Origin: Amycolatopsis anabasis
GTDB taxonomy: Bacteria > Actinomycetota > Actinomycetes > Mycobacteriales > Pseudonocardiaceae
DNA length: 64,000 nt
Assembly: GCF_009765355.1 (NCBI RefSeq)
Contig: NZ_VTHK01000015.1
Span: 1 to 64,000, forward strand
Reading direction: 5' to 3'
Shown: positions 16,744-26,895 of the stretch, piece after piece
Layout of the letters: each line of letters starts with the position of its first letter
Numbering within the stretch: the first letter of the stretch is position 1
Notes under the pieces: generated by a model
Seen by the model: the letters and a program-made list of their open reading frames with translations, nothing else
Database searches by the model: none
What the model was told of the DNA's origin: nothing
Position numbers and translations under genes: made by a program

Positions 16744-18336
16744 TTACCGGTCGAGCACCCGGGCCAGCACGTCCCACAGGGTGCCGGTGGGGTCCGCGCT
16801 CGCCTCGACGCTGCGCCACGCCACGATCCCGTCCGGGCGGATCAGCGTCGCGCCCTCGGGGCCGATCCCGTACCGCCGCGCGAAGTGGTCCTCCGGGTCG
16901 CCGAAGTCCACGCCCGCCAGGTGGCACGCGATCGGCACACCGCTTTCCGCGGCCGCTTTCGCCGCCGCCTCGCGCCAGGCCTCGCCGCCGGACCCGCCGA
17001 ACAGCACCCAGCCGCGGCCGAGCAAGTCCACTGTGGACTTCGCCTCGCCGTCGACCGTGATCGGCACGTGCGGCGCCCGGAAACCCGCGCGGCCGCTGGG
17101 CTTCATCGGGTCCTCGGTCGGCTCGGGGTCGTCGTCGGCCGGGAGCACCGCCGCCGACCGGTAGCGGAAACCGAGCAGCAGCCCGAACGGGTCGCTGGGC
17201 GGCGGCAGTTCGCTGGTGTCCAGGTCGGGCACCATGCGGTGTTTCGCGTAGTGCAGCGAGGTGTTCACCACCTTCTCGGCATACGGCTTCCGCTCCGCCT
17301 GGTAGGTGTCCAGCAGCCCCGGGCCCGCCGCGCCGCGCAGCACGGCCGCGAGTTTCCACGCGATGTCGTGCCCGTCGCCGACCGCGGTGTTCCCGCCCAT
17401 GCCGCCGGTCGGCGGGGTCACCTTCGCCGCGTCGCCGACCAGGAACACCCGGCCCGCGCGGAAGTCGGTGGCGATCCGCGCGGCCATCTCCCAGGCGCCG
17501 GTCCAGACGATGTCCGGTGCCAGCTCGGGCAGATCGGTCGCGATGCGGATCAGTTCCGTCAGCCGCTCGGGCGGGTAGTCCGCCAGGGTTTCGCCGCGCT
17601 CCGGGTGGTAGTCCGGCGCGAACACGAACCGCCCCGGGATGTCGGTGTTCACCAGGGCGCCGGTGAAGTGCTCGTTCTGCAGGTAGTACAGCTCGGTGAC
17701 GTTCGGCCGGAGCCGGTCGCCCAGGTCGGCGTCGAAGACGACACCGATCTGGTTGCCGATGGTGCCGACGCCCTCGGTCGCGATGCCCAGCCGCTCGCGG
17801 ATCGGGCTGCGCCCGCCGTCCGCGGCCACCAGGTACCGCGCGTGCACGGCGGTTTCCTCGCCGGTGTCGCGCTGCCGGAGCACCGCGTGCACGCCCTCGG
17901 CGTCCTGCTCGAAGGAAACCAGTTCGGTGGAGAACCGGACCCGTGCGCCCAGCTCCCGGGCGCGCTCCAGCATGATCGGCTCCGCGACGTCCTGGCCCGC
18001 CATCCCGGCCTGGACGCCGACGACCGGAGCGACCGCGAGTTCGTCGCCGTCCTCCACGATCTGGTGGAAGATCCGGCCGTTGAGGCTGGACGCGACGGTG
18101 ACCCGCAGCCCCAGCGAAGCGCGGCCGCTGGCGTTCAGCACGCGCTGGTCGATTCCCGCCCAGCGGAACAGTTCCATGGTCCGCCAGCTCTGCCCGGTCG
18201 CTCTCGGATGGATGGCGGTGCCCGGGTGCCGCTCCACGGTCAGCACGTCCACGCCGTGCTGGGCCAGGAACATCGAGGCGGACAGCCCACCCAGCCCCGC
18301 CCCTGCGACCAGCACCTCGACGCGTTCCTCGGCCAT
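16744..18336 (-). CDS. FAD-dependent aromatic monooxygenase
   Basis: The 530-residue class A flavoprotein hydroxylase belongs to the PheA/TfdB and polyketide (RdmE-like) group. The N-terminal FAD site is VLVAGAGLGGLSASMFLAQH. The second FAD/NADPH motif (YLVAADGGRSPIRE) is near residue 175, and the GD motif (RVFLVGDAAKVTPPTGGMGG) is near 300. A C-terminal thioredoxin-like domain (about 425-530) completes the family plan. It would hydroxylate an aromatic ring with NAD(P)H and oxygen. There are no biosynthetic genes nearby, so a detoxification or catabolic role is as likely as one in antibiotic tailoring. It is divergent from metY. Confidence 0.93.
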   Translation of the reverse strand: MAEERVEVLVAGAGLGGLSASMFLAQHGVDVLTVERHPGTAIHPRATGQSWRTMELFRWAGIDQRVLNASGRASLGLRVTVASSLNGRIFHQIVEDGDELAVAPVVGVQAGMAGQDVAEPIMLERARELGARVRFSTELVSFEQDAEGVHAVLRQRDTGEETAVHARYLVAADGGRSPIRERLGIATEGVGTIGNQIGVVFDADLGDRLRPNVTELYYLQNEHFTGALVNTDIPGRFVFAPDYHPERGETLADYPPERLTELIRIATDLPELAPDIVWTGAWEMAARIATDFRAGRVFLVGDAAKVTPPTGGMGGNTAVGDGHDIAWKLAAVLRGAAGPGLLDTYQAERKPYAEKVVNTSLHYAKHRMVPDLDTSELPPPSDPFGLLLGFRYRSAAVLPADDDPEPTEDPMKPSGRAGFRAPHVPITVDGEAKSTVDLLGRGWVLFGGSGGEAWREAAAKAAAESGVPIACHLAGVDFGDPEDHFARRYGIGPEGATLIRPDGIVAWRSVEASADPTGTLWDVLARVLDR

Positions 18337-18371
18337 AATCTCTCCCTGTCTGCGATGTTCGAACTACAAAG

Positions 18372-18390
18372 TATCTTAGCAACAGAGATA
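18372..18390. promoter_or_regulatory. Inverted repeat upstream of the monooxygenase
   Basis: TATCT (18372-18376) and AGATA (18386-18390) form an inverted repeat in an AT-rich patch just upstream of the monooxygenase start at 18336. This is the expected place for a -10/operator element in an otherwise GC-rich gap. Whether a regulator binds it is not known. Confidence 0.3.
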
Positions 18391-18559
18391 TTCGGCAGGC
18401 AAGTGGAATCTGGCAGAGAGGCCTCCCGGCGGTGTCCGCGCGGCTCTCACGGGTTGGGAGCCGTTGGGCGGGGCCCGCACGGTCGCTAGCGTCGGCCGCA
18501 GCCTGGCTGGACACGCGCGCCCGCATTCCTCATCACGTTGAACCACAAGGAGAATCCCG

Positions 18560-19876
18560 ATGACCGCGGATGGACCCGACACGAGCGCATGGTCGTTCGA
18601 GACCAAGCAGATCCACGCGGGCGCGGCCCCGGACACCGCGACGGGCGCCCGGGCGACCCCGATCTACCAGACCACCTCGTACGTCTTCCGGGACAGCCAG
18701 CACGGCGCCGATCTGTTCAGCCTCGCCGAGCCGGGCAACATCTACACCCGGATCAACAACCCGACGCAGGAGGTCCTGGAGCAGCGGGTGGCCGCGCTGG
18801 AGGGCGGCGTGGCCGCGCTCGCGTTCGCCTCGGGCACGGCCGCCACCAACGCGGCGGTCCTCAACCTCGCCAACTCCGGCGACCACTTCGTGTCCAGCCC
18901 GAAGCTCTACGGCGGCACCTACAACCTGTTCCACTACACGCTGCCGAAACTCGGCATCGAGGTCACCTTCGTCGAGGACCAGGACGACCTGAACCAGTGG
19001 CGCGCCGCGGCGCGGCCGAACACCAAGCTGTTCTTCGGGGAGACCCTGGCCAACCCGGGCAGCAACGTGTTCGACATCGCGGGCGTCGCCGGGGTCGCGC
19101 ACGAGGTCGGCGTGCCGCTCGTGGTGGACAACACGGTGCCGACGCCGTACCTGCTGCGGCCGATCGAGCACGGCGCCGACGTGGTGATCCACTCGGCCAC
19201 CAAGTACCTCGGCGGCCACGGCACCACGATCGCCGGCGTGCTGGTCGACGGCGGCACCTTCGACTTCGGCGAGCACCCGGAACGGTTCCCCGGCTTCAGC
19301 GAACCCGACCCGAGCTACCACGGCCTGAAGTACTGGGAGGCGCTCGGGCCGGGCGCCTACGCGGCGAAGGCGCGCGTGCAACTGCTGCGCGACACCGGGG
19401 CGGCCATCTCGCCGCTGAACAGTTTCCTTATCCTGCAGGGGATCGAAACGCTGTCGCTGCGCATCGAGCGGCACGTGTCGAACGCTCGGCAACTCGCCGA
19501 GTGGCTGGAGACCCGGGACGAGGTGGAGAAGGTCTACTACGCGAGCCTGCCGTCCAGCCCGTACCACGCGGCGGCGCGGAAGTACCTGCCCGGTGGCGCG
19601 GGCGCGGTGCTGTCGTTCGACCTGCGCGGCGGGGTCGAGGCGGGCCGGAAGTTCGTCGACGGCACCGAGTTGCACAGCCAGCTGGTGAACATCGGCGACG
19701 TGCGCAGCCTGATCGTGCACCCGGCGAGCACCACGCACAGCCAGCTCCAGCCGGAGGAGCAGCTCGCCAGCGGGGTCACCCCGGGCCTGGTGCGGCTCGC
19801 GGTCGGGCTGGAGGGCATCGAGGATCTCAAGGCCGATCTCGACGCCGGATTCCGGGCGGCCAAGGCAGCTCTGTGA
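18560..19876 (+). CDS. metY: O-acetylhomoserine sulfhydrylase
   Basis: This PLP enzyme of the Cys/Met metabolism family makes homocysteine from O-acetylhomoserine and sulfide in the cytoplasm. The 438-residue length is typical of MetY. The N-terminal FETKQIHAGAAPDTATGARA segment is diagnostic. The PLP lysine is Lys215 in HSATKYLGGHGT, and the motif AFASGTAATNAAVLNL binds the cofactor phosphate. ATG 18560 follows AAGGAG. It overlaps metX by GTGA, so the acetyl donor enzyme and the sulfhydrylase are co-translated. No SAM riboswitch or S-box-like structure was seen upstream. Confidence 0.96.
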   Translation: MTADGPDTSAWSFETKQIHAGAAPDTATGARATPIYQTTSYVFRDSQHGADLFSLAEPGNIYTRINNPTQEVLEQRVAALEGGVAALAFASGTAATNAAVLNLANSGDHFVSSPKLYGGTYNLFHYTLPKLGIEVTFVEDQDDLNQWRAAARPNTKLFFGETLANPGSNVFDIAGVAGVAHEVGVPLVVDNTVPTPYLLRPIEHGADVVIHSATKYLGGHGTTIAGVLVDGGTFDFGEHPERFPGFSEPDPSYHGLKYWEALGPGAYAAKARVQLLRDTGAAISPLNSFLILQGIETLSLRIERHVSNARQLAEWLETRDEVEKVYYASLPSSPYHAAARKYLPGGAGAVLSFDLRGGVEAGRKFVDGTELHSQLVNIGDVRSLIVHPASTTHSQLQPEEQLASGVTPGLVRLAVGLEGIEDLKADLDAGFRAAKAAL

Positions 19877-21018
19877 CTTCGGAGTCCATAGTGGACGATC
19901 TTCCGCCCGTCACCGGAGCGTGGCGGGCGGGAGATCCGCCGGGGCGGCGCAAATGGGTGCGCAGCGCCTGGCCGTTGCGGCTGGAGGCAGGCGGCGCGCT
20001 GCCGGGATTCGAACTCGCCTACGAGACCTGGGGCACGCTGAACCCGGACCGTTCCAACGCGGTGCTGGTCGAGCACGCCCTGACCGGCGACAGCCACGCC
20101 GCGGGCGAGGCCGGACCCGGCCACCCGAGCCCCGGCTGGTGGGACGGACTGATCGGCCCGGGCCGCGCGCTGGACACGAGCGAACTCTTCGTCGTCGTCC
20201 CGAACGTGCTCGGCGGCTGCCAGGGCTCGACCGGCCCGGCGAGCCCCGATCCGGACGGAAAGCCCTGGGGCAGCAGGTTTCCCGCGCTGACCGTCCGCGA
20301 CCAGGTGGCCGCCGAGGCGGTGCTCGCCGACGCCCTGGGCATCGATCGCTGGGCCGCCGTGCTGGGCGGTTCCATGGGCGGTATGCGGGCCCTGGAATGG
20401 GCGGTGACGCATCCGGGCCGGGTCGAGGCGCTCCTGCTGCTGGCCGCGCCCGCCGCCGCCTCGGCGGAACAGATCGCCTGGGCCTCGCCCCAGCTGCACG
20501 CGATCACCGGCGACCCGAACTGGCGCGGCGGCGACTACTACCACGCCGCGCCGGGCGACGGGCCGCATCACGGCCTCGGCATCGCCCGCCGGATCGCGCA
20601 CGTCACCTACCGCAGCGAACCGGAACTCACCCGCCGCTTCGGCCGCGTTCCCCAATCCGGCGAAGAACCCTTACACGGCGGCCGTTTCTCCGTCGAGTCC
20701 TATTTGGACCACCACGCGCGCAAACTCGTGCACCGCTTCGACGCGAACAGCTACCTCCTGCTCACCCGCTCGATGAACACGCACGACGTGGGCCGGGACC
20801 GGGGCGGTATCGGCGCCGCGCTCTCGGGGGTTCGCGCCCGCACGGTCGTCGCCGGAGTGGACAGCGACCGCCTCTACCCGCTCTACCAGTCACGCGAGCT
20901 GGCCGCCGGGATCCCGGGCGCCGCCGAAGCCGCGGTGATCTCCTCCCCCTACGGCCACGACTCGTTCCTCATCGAAACCGACCAGATCGCCGCCCTCGTC
21001 AAGTCTCTGATCGGGTGA
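19873..21018 (+). CDS. metX: Homoserine O-acetyltransferase
   Basis: MetX acetylates L-homoserine with acetyl-CoA, supplying the MetY substrate. The 381-residue alpha/beta hydrolase has the family motifs ELAYETWGTLNPDRSNAVLV and PNVLGGCQGSTGP. The nucleophile is Ser167 in LGGSMGGMRALEW, with Asp332 (DSDRLYP) and His362 (YGHDSFL). The start is GTG 19873, overlapping the metY TGA. The palindromic repeat at 21035 follows the stop and may terminate the operon. Confidence 0.96.
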   Translation: MTSESIVDDLPPVTGAWRAGDPPGRRKWVRSAWPLRLEAGGALPGFELAYETWGTLNPDRSNAVLVEHALTGDSHAAGEAGPGHPSPGWWDGLIGPGRALDTSELFVVVPNVLGGCQGSTGPASPDPDGKPWGSRFPALTVRDQVAAEAVLADALGIDRWAAVLGGSMGGMRALEWAVTHPGRVEALLLLAAPAAASAEQIAWASPQLHAITGDPNWRGGDYYHAAPGDGPHHGLGIARRIAHVTYRSEPELTRRFGRVPQSGEEPLHGGRFSVESYLDHHARKLVHRFDANSYLLLTRSMNTHDVGRDRGGIGAALSGVRARTVVAGVDSDRLYPLYQSRELAAGIPGAAEAAVISSPYGHDSFLIETDQIAALVKSLIG

Positions 21019-21034
21019 CCTCCCCATCCCCGTT

Positions 21035-21085
21035 TCATGAGGGGACCCCTCCTGACAAAATTCGTCAGGAGGGGTCCCCTCATGA
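21035..21085. repeat. 51-bp palindromic repeat, family A copy 2
   Basis: It has the same outer arms as copy 1 (TCATGAGGGGACCCCTC and its complement), with CCTGAC pairing to GTCAGG inside, so nearly all of it pairs. It lies in the convergent gap between metX (stop 21018) and the gene ending at 21095. Confidence 0.9.
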
Positions 21086-21094
21086 CACTTCGGG

Positions 21095-21610
21095 TCAGTC
21101 GGTGAGGGCGTCGGAGATCCAGGCGGTGACCGGGAGGTCGCGTTCCAGGCATTCGGTGGACAGGCGGATCGTCCAGCGCAGGGCCTGGAGGACGAGGCTG
21201 TCCACTTCGTCCGGGGCGGCGTTCGCCAGGGCGATCTCCACCTGTTCCTGCGCCGCCTCGGTGTTGCCGTGCACCTCCGCGAGCAGCGTGCGGACGGCCG
21301 TGCGCACGGGTGGGTCGGCCTGGTCGATCGAGACCTCTTCGCCCGCCTCGTCGAAGACCTGGACCTTGACCGGCGCGCTTCCGCCGTCGCCGAGCGTGGA
21401 CACCATCGCGCTGCACTCGCCGAACAGCAGCATCATCAGTTCCCGCGTCTCGGCCGACCGGTCCGGCTCGTCGACCCCGGTCGGCGCCACCTGCTCCAGG
21501 GCTTCCTCGTCCTCGCCGAGCTGCATCGCCACAAGCGCGCGTTGCGCCTTCTCGACGAGCCGCCGGCGCTCCTCACCGCTCCTGTCGGACTGCACGTGCC
21601 TATCAAACAC
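21095..21610 (-). CDS. Hypothetical protein coupled to TetR regulator
   Basis: An acidic cytoplasmic protein of about 171 residues, mostly helical, with Arg/Glu-rich N-terminal helices (SGEERRRLVEKAQRALVAMQ) and no membrane segment. I do not recognise the family. The start is uncertain: GTG 21610 overlaps the end of the TetR gene, while GTG 21595 is an alternative. Transcription with the TetR gene is likely from the overlap. It could be an accessory protein of that regulator or unrelated to it. Confidence 0.65.
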   Translation of the reverse strand: MFDRHVQSDRSGEERRRLVEKAQRALVAMQLGEDEEALEQVAPTGVDEPDRSAETRELMMLLFGECSAMVSTLGDGGSAPVKVQVFDEAGEEVSIDQADPPVRTAVRTLLAEVHGNTEAAQEQVEIALANAAPDEVDSLVLQALRWTIRLSTECLERDLPVTAWISDALTD

Positions 21611-22229
21611 CAGCCCGGCGCGATTTGGGGGACTCGCTTGGCGCCGCGGCGCGCAGCGCCCCGAGTGCCAGAGTTTCGAGCAGCTCCGCCAGTTCGAGAT
21701 CACCCAGATGCCGGCTGTGCGGCGTGGAGTTGATCAGCCCGAACACCGCGTGCGCCGACGAGCGGGCGCGTTTCTCGTCGACCCCGGGCACCGCGTCGCG
21801 GATCGCCCGCACCCAGACCTCGACGTACCGCCGTTGCAGGGCGCGGACCTGCTTGCGGTCGGCGTCGGTGAGGTTCGCCAGGTTGCGCTCCTGCACGGTG
21901 ATCAGGGCGGGGTGCTGGAGGGCGAAGTCGACGTGGAAGCGCACCAGTTCGGCCAGCACGCGCTGCGGGTCGTCCTCGGCCTCCTCCCGCGCGGTGCCGC
22001 CGTCGAGCAGGTACTTGCTGATCGAGCCCAGCATCTCGCCGAGCATCGCGTCCTTGCTCCGGAAGTGCCGGTACAGCGCCGGGCCGGAGATCCCGACCGC
22101 CGCGCCGATGTCGTCGATGCCGACACCGTGGAAGCCGTGGCGCGCGAACAGCTCGGCCGCCGCGGCCAGGATCTGCTCTCGGCGGCTGGCTTTTTCGCCG
22201 TTCACGAGGGGAGTCTGAGGGGGCGGCAT
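21603..22229 (-). CDS. TetR-family transcriptional regulator
   Basis: The 208-residue TetR protein has an N-terminal helix-turn-helix (REQILAAAAELFARHGFHGV, then IGAAVGISGPALYRHFRSK) and a helical ligand domain. It lies next to a carboxylase/acyl-CoA dehydrogenase operon. A perfect palindrome (GTTAGCG-AG-CGCTAAC, 22251-22266) is just upstream of its start, and two similar ones precede the operon at 23294. The simplest reading is an autorepressor that also controls acyl-CoA catabolism, probably by sensing an acyl-CoA. The ligand is inference. Confidence 0.93.
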   Translation of the reverse strand: MPPPQTPLVNGEKASRREQILAAAAELFARHGFHGVGIDDIGAAVGISGPALYRHFRSKDAMLGEMLGSISKYLLDGGTAREEAEDDPQRVLAELVRFHVDFALQHPALITVQERNLANLTDADRKQVRALQRRYVEVWVRAIRDAVPGVDEKRARSSAHAVFGLINSTPHSRHLGDLELAELLETLALGALRAAAPSESPKSRRAGV

Positions 22230-22250
22230 CGTTTCATCCTAAGCGGTGAT

Positions 22251-22266
22251 GTTAGCGAGCGCTAAC
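22251..22266. promoter_or_regulatory. Perfect TetR-type palindrome, site 1
   Basis: GTTAGCG (22251-22257) and CGCTAAC (22260-22266) with a 2-bp spacer form a perfect inverted repeat. It lies 22 bp upstream of the TetR gene start and about 110 bp upstream of the divergent lipase start. It matches sites 2 and 3 before the carboxylase operon. Confidence 0.75.
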
Positions 22267-22377
22267 CTCACGGTCTCCTGGTTGCACCGGTCCGGTCACC
22301 ATTGGCGACAAGACTTCTTCGTGAGCAACACACGTGGTAGTGATATTTCGCGTTGATACGTCACGAAGGAGTGACTC

Positions 22378-23187
22378 ATGTCCGTCCCTGCTCGGAAACT
22401 CTCACTTCCTTTTCTACGGACAGTCACCGCCGGTGCGATCGCCCTGCTGGCGACGCTCGGCCTGACCGTCCCGGCCGCCGCGGCGGCCGCCAACTACGTC
22501 GCCCTCGGTGACTCCTACTCCTCGGGAGTGGGGGCCGGTTCCTACGGCGACTCCGGAAACTGCAAGCGCAGCGCCAACGCCTACCCGCAGTTGTGGGCGA
22601 ACGCGCATTCCGGAACGCGGTTCACCTTCGTCGCCTGCTCCGGCGCCCGGACCGGCGACGTGCTCAACCAGGCCAACTCGCTGAGTTCGGCCACCACGCT
22701 GGTCACCGTGTCGGTCGGCGGCAACGACGCCGGATTCGCCGACGTGATGACCGACTGCACACTGGGGTCCGACCAGTCCTGCATCGATCGGGTCAACCAG
22801 GCCAAGAGCTACGCGACCGGCACGTTGCCGGGCCTGCTCGACGGGGTCTACGCCAAGATCAGGCAGAAGTCGCCGAACGCGAAGGTCGTCGTGCTGGGGT
22901 ACCCGCGCTTCTACAAGATCGGCGGCTCCTGCAACGCCGGGCTGAGCGACACCAAGCGCAGCGCGATCAACGGCGGCGCCGACACGCTGGCCCAGGTCAC
23001 CTCGGGCCGGGCGAGCGCGGCCGGGTTCAAGTTCGTCGACGTCCGGGGGCCGTTCACCGGGCACGAGATCTGCTCGAGCGACTGGTGGCTGCGCAGCCTC
23101 AGCTGGCCGGTCGACGAGTCCTACCACCCCAACCAGAACGGGCAGAAGCTCGGCTACCTGCCCGGCCTGACCGCCGTCACCGGATAG
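22378..23187 (+). CDS. Secreted SGNH/GDSL esterase-lipase
   Basis: The 269-residue protein has a Sec signal peptide: basic start, hydrophobic stretch AGAIALLATLGLTVPAAAAA, cleavage near residue 36. The SGNH motifs are the nucleophile Ser46 in ALGDSYSSG, GGND in block III, and His250 in SYHPN. Six cysteines in the mature part suggest three disulfides, as in the Streptomyces GDSL lipases it resembles. It would hydrolyse acyl esters outside the cell. The start is ATG 22378 behind AAGGAG. It lies between the TetR gene and the acyl-CoA catabolic operon, which suggests a link to lipid use. Confidence 0.94.
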   Translation: MSVPARKLSLPFLRTVTAGAIALLATLGLTVPAAAAAANYVALGDSYSSGVGAGSYGDSGNCKRSANAYPQLWANAHSGTRFTFVACSGARTGDVLNQANSLSSATTLVTVSVGGNDAGFADVMTDCTLGSDQSCIDRVNQAKSYATGTLPGLLDGVYAKIRQKSPNAKVVVLGYPRFYKIGGSCNAGLSDTKRSAINGGADTLAQVTSGRASAAGFKFVDVRGPFTGHEICSSDWWLRSLSWPVDESYHPNQNGQKLGYLPGLTAVTG

Positions 23188-23211
23188 GGGCTCCGCCCGC
23201 TGGATAGTCAG

Positions 23212-23255
23212 GTTAGCGGTCGCTAACATCCCGCGTGGGGTTAACGGCTGCTAAC
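23212..23255. promoter_or_regulatory. Two TetR-type palindromes upstream of the carboxylase operon
   Basis: Site 2 is GTTAGCG-GT-CGCTAAC (23212-23227), perfect. Site 3 is GTTAACG-GC-TGCTAAC (23240-23255), imperfect. Their centres are 28 bp apart and both lie within 85 bp of the accD-type start at 23294. They match the palindrome at the TetR gene, making them likely operators of that repressor. Confidence 0.72.
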
Positions 23256-23293
23256 CTGACTTCATATTGTCCGGTGGTTGACTTCGAGGAGCC

Positions 23294-24906
<1,613 letters not shown>

Positions 24907-24907
<1 letters not shown>

Positions 24908-26895
24908 TGAACGTGTTCGACACAGTGCTGGTCGCGAACCGCGGCGAGATCGCGGTCCGGGTGATCCGGACGCTGCACGCGATGGGCATCCGCTCGGTCG
25001 CGGTGTACAGCGACGCGGACGCGGATGCCGCGCACGTGCGCGCGGCGCATCTCGCGGTCCGGATCGGCCCGGCCGAGGCGGCGCGCAGCTACCTGTCCAT
25101 CCCGGCGATCATCAAGGCGGCCAAGGACACCGGCGCGCAGGCCGTGCACCCCGGGTACGGGTTCCTCTCCGAGAACGTGGAGTTCGCCCGCGCCTGCGCG
25201 GCGGCCGGGCTGGCGTTCATCGGCCCGCCGGTGCGCGCGATCGACGCGATGGGCGACAAGATCCGCGCCAAGGCCACGGTTTCCGCGGCGGGCGTTCCGG
25301 TCGTGCCCGGCAAGTCCGATGTGGACATTCCGGCCGGTGGCTTCGCGGCCGCCGCGGACGAGGTCGGGTATCCGTTGCTGCTCAAGCCGTCCGCCGGTGG
25401 CGGCGGCAAGGGCATGCGGCTGGTCACCTCGCCCGGCGAGCTGGCGGCGGCCGAGGAATCGGCTCGGCGCGAGGCGAACGGCGCGTTCGGCGACGACACT
25501 CTGCTGCTGGAACGGTTCGTCACCACGCCCCGGCACATCGAGATCCAGGTGCTCGCCGACTCCCGCGGCAACGTGATCCACCTCGGCGAGCGCGAGTGCA
25601 GCCTGCAGCGGCGGCACCAGAAGATCGTCGAAGAGGCGCCGTCGGTGCTGCTGGACGAGCAGACGCGGCAGCGGATGGGCGCCGCGGCCGTGGAAGCCGC
25701 GCGGTCGGTCGGGTACGTGGGCGCGGGGACCGTCGAGTTCATCGTGTCGTCGACCGCGCCGGACGAGTTCTTCTTCATGGAGATGAACACCCGCCTGCAG
25801 GTCGAACACCCGGTGACCGAACTGGTGACCGGGCTGGACCTGGTCGAATGGCAGCTCCGGATCGCGGCCGGGGAACGGCTTTCGGTGGCCCAGGAAGACG
25901 TCCGGCTGGACGGGCATGCCGTCGAGGCCCGGCTCTACGCCGAGGATCCGGCGCGCGGGTTCATCCCGACCGGCGGCACCGTGCTCGCCCTGCACGAACC
26001 CGCGGGTGAGGGCGTGCGCGTCGACTCCTGGCTGACCGAGGGCACCGTGGTCGGGTCGAACTACGATCCGATGCTGGCCAAGGTGATCGCCTGGGGGCCG
26101 GACCGGGCGGCGGCGCTGCACCGGCTGGACCTGGCGCTGGCCGAGACCGCGGTGCTCGGCGTGACCACCAACGTGGCGTTCCTGCGCGGATTGCTGGCCG
26201 ACGAGGAGGTCCGGGCCGGGCGGCTGGACACCGAGCTGGTCGAGCGCAGGCTCGCCACGTTGGTTTCCCCGGGAGACGAGGAGTTCTACTCGGTGGCCGC
26301 GCTGGACCGGTTGCTCGAACTCGAACCGCGTACGTCCATTGTGGACCCGTGGGAGGTGCCGACCGGCTGGCGCCTCGGCGCGCCCGGCGGCGTGGTGTTC
26401 CGGCTCCGGGCGGGGGAAGCCGAGGCGGTGGTGCGCGTCGAAGGGCCGCCGGGCGACGCGGTGGTGACCGTCGACGACGGCGAGCCGGTCCGGATTTCGG
26501 CGCGCCGCGAGGAATCCGGGCTGCTCGAGATCCGCGACGAGTCCGGGCTGCGCCGGTACCGCCGTGCGCTCGGGCCGGACGGGCTGCTGTGGCTGGCCCG
26601 CGACGGCGCCTGCGTCGCGGTCGGTGAACGGCCGAATCTCCAGCTCAGCCAAGGGGAAACGGCCGAAGCGGGCCCGGTGACCAGCCCGATGCCGGGCAGT
26701 GTCCTGGTGGTCAAGGTCGCCCGGGGCGATCGGGTGAGCGCGGGCGCGCCGCTGCTGGTCGTCGAGGCGATGAAGATGGAACACACGATCACCGCGCCGG
26801 TCGACGGCGTGGTCAGTGAACTGCACGTCCAAGCGGGCCAACAGGTCGCGCTGGACGAACCCCTTGCCGTGGTGACCCCGCACGAGGAGAACTGA
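24907..26895 (+). CDS. accA1: Biotin-dependent acyl-CoA carboxylase alpha subunit
   Basis: The 662-residue protein carries biotin carboxylase and biotin carrier domains. The N-terminal FDTVLVANRGEIAVRVIRT motif, the ATP-grasp loop KPSAGGGGKGM (near residue 165) and the catalytic region FMEMNTRLQVEHPVTE are present. The carrier domain ends the chain with the biotinylated Lys623 in VEAMKMEHT. The start is ATG 24907, overlapping the accD stop (TGATG), and the stop overlaps the next gene in the same way. It forms one holoenzyme with the preceding beta chain. By gene order the substrate is probably methylcrotonoyl-CoA; other short branched acyl-CoAs are possible. Confidence 0.95.

Noticed and set aside
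18337..18559. SAM riboswitch or S-box upstream of metY
   Set aside because: No conserved stem set or terminator/antiterminator pair could be drawn in the gap.
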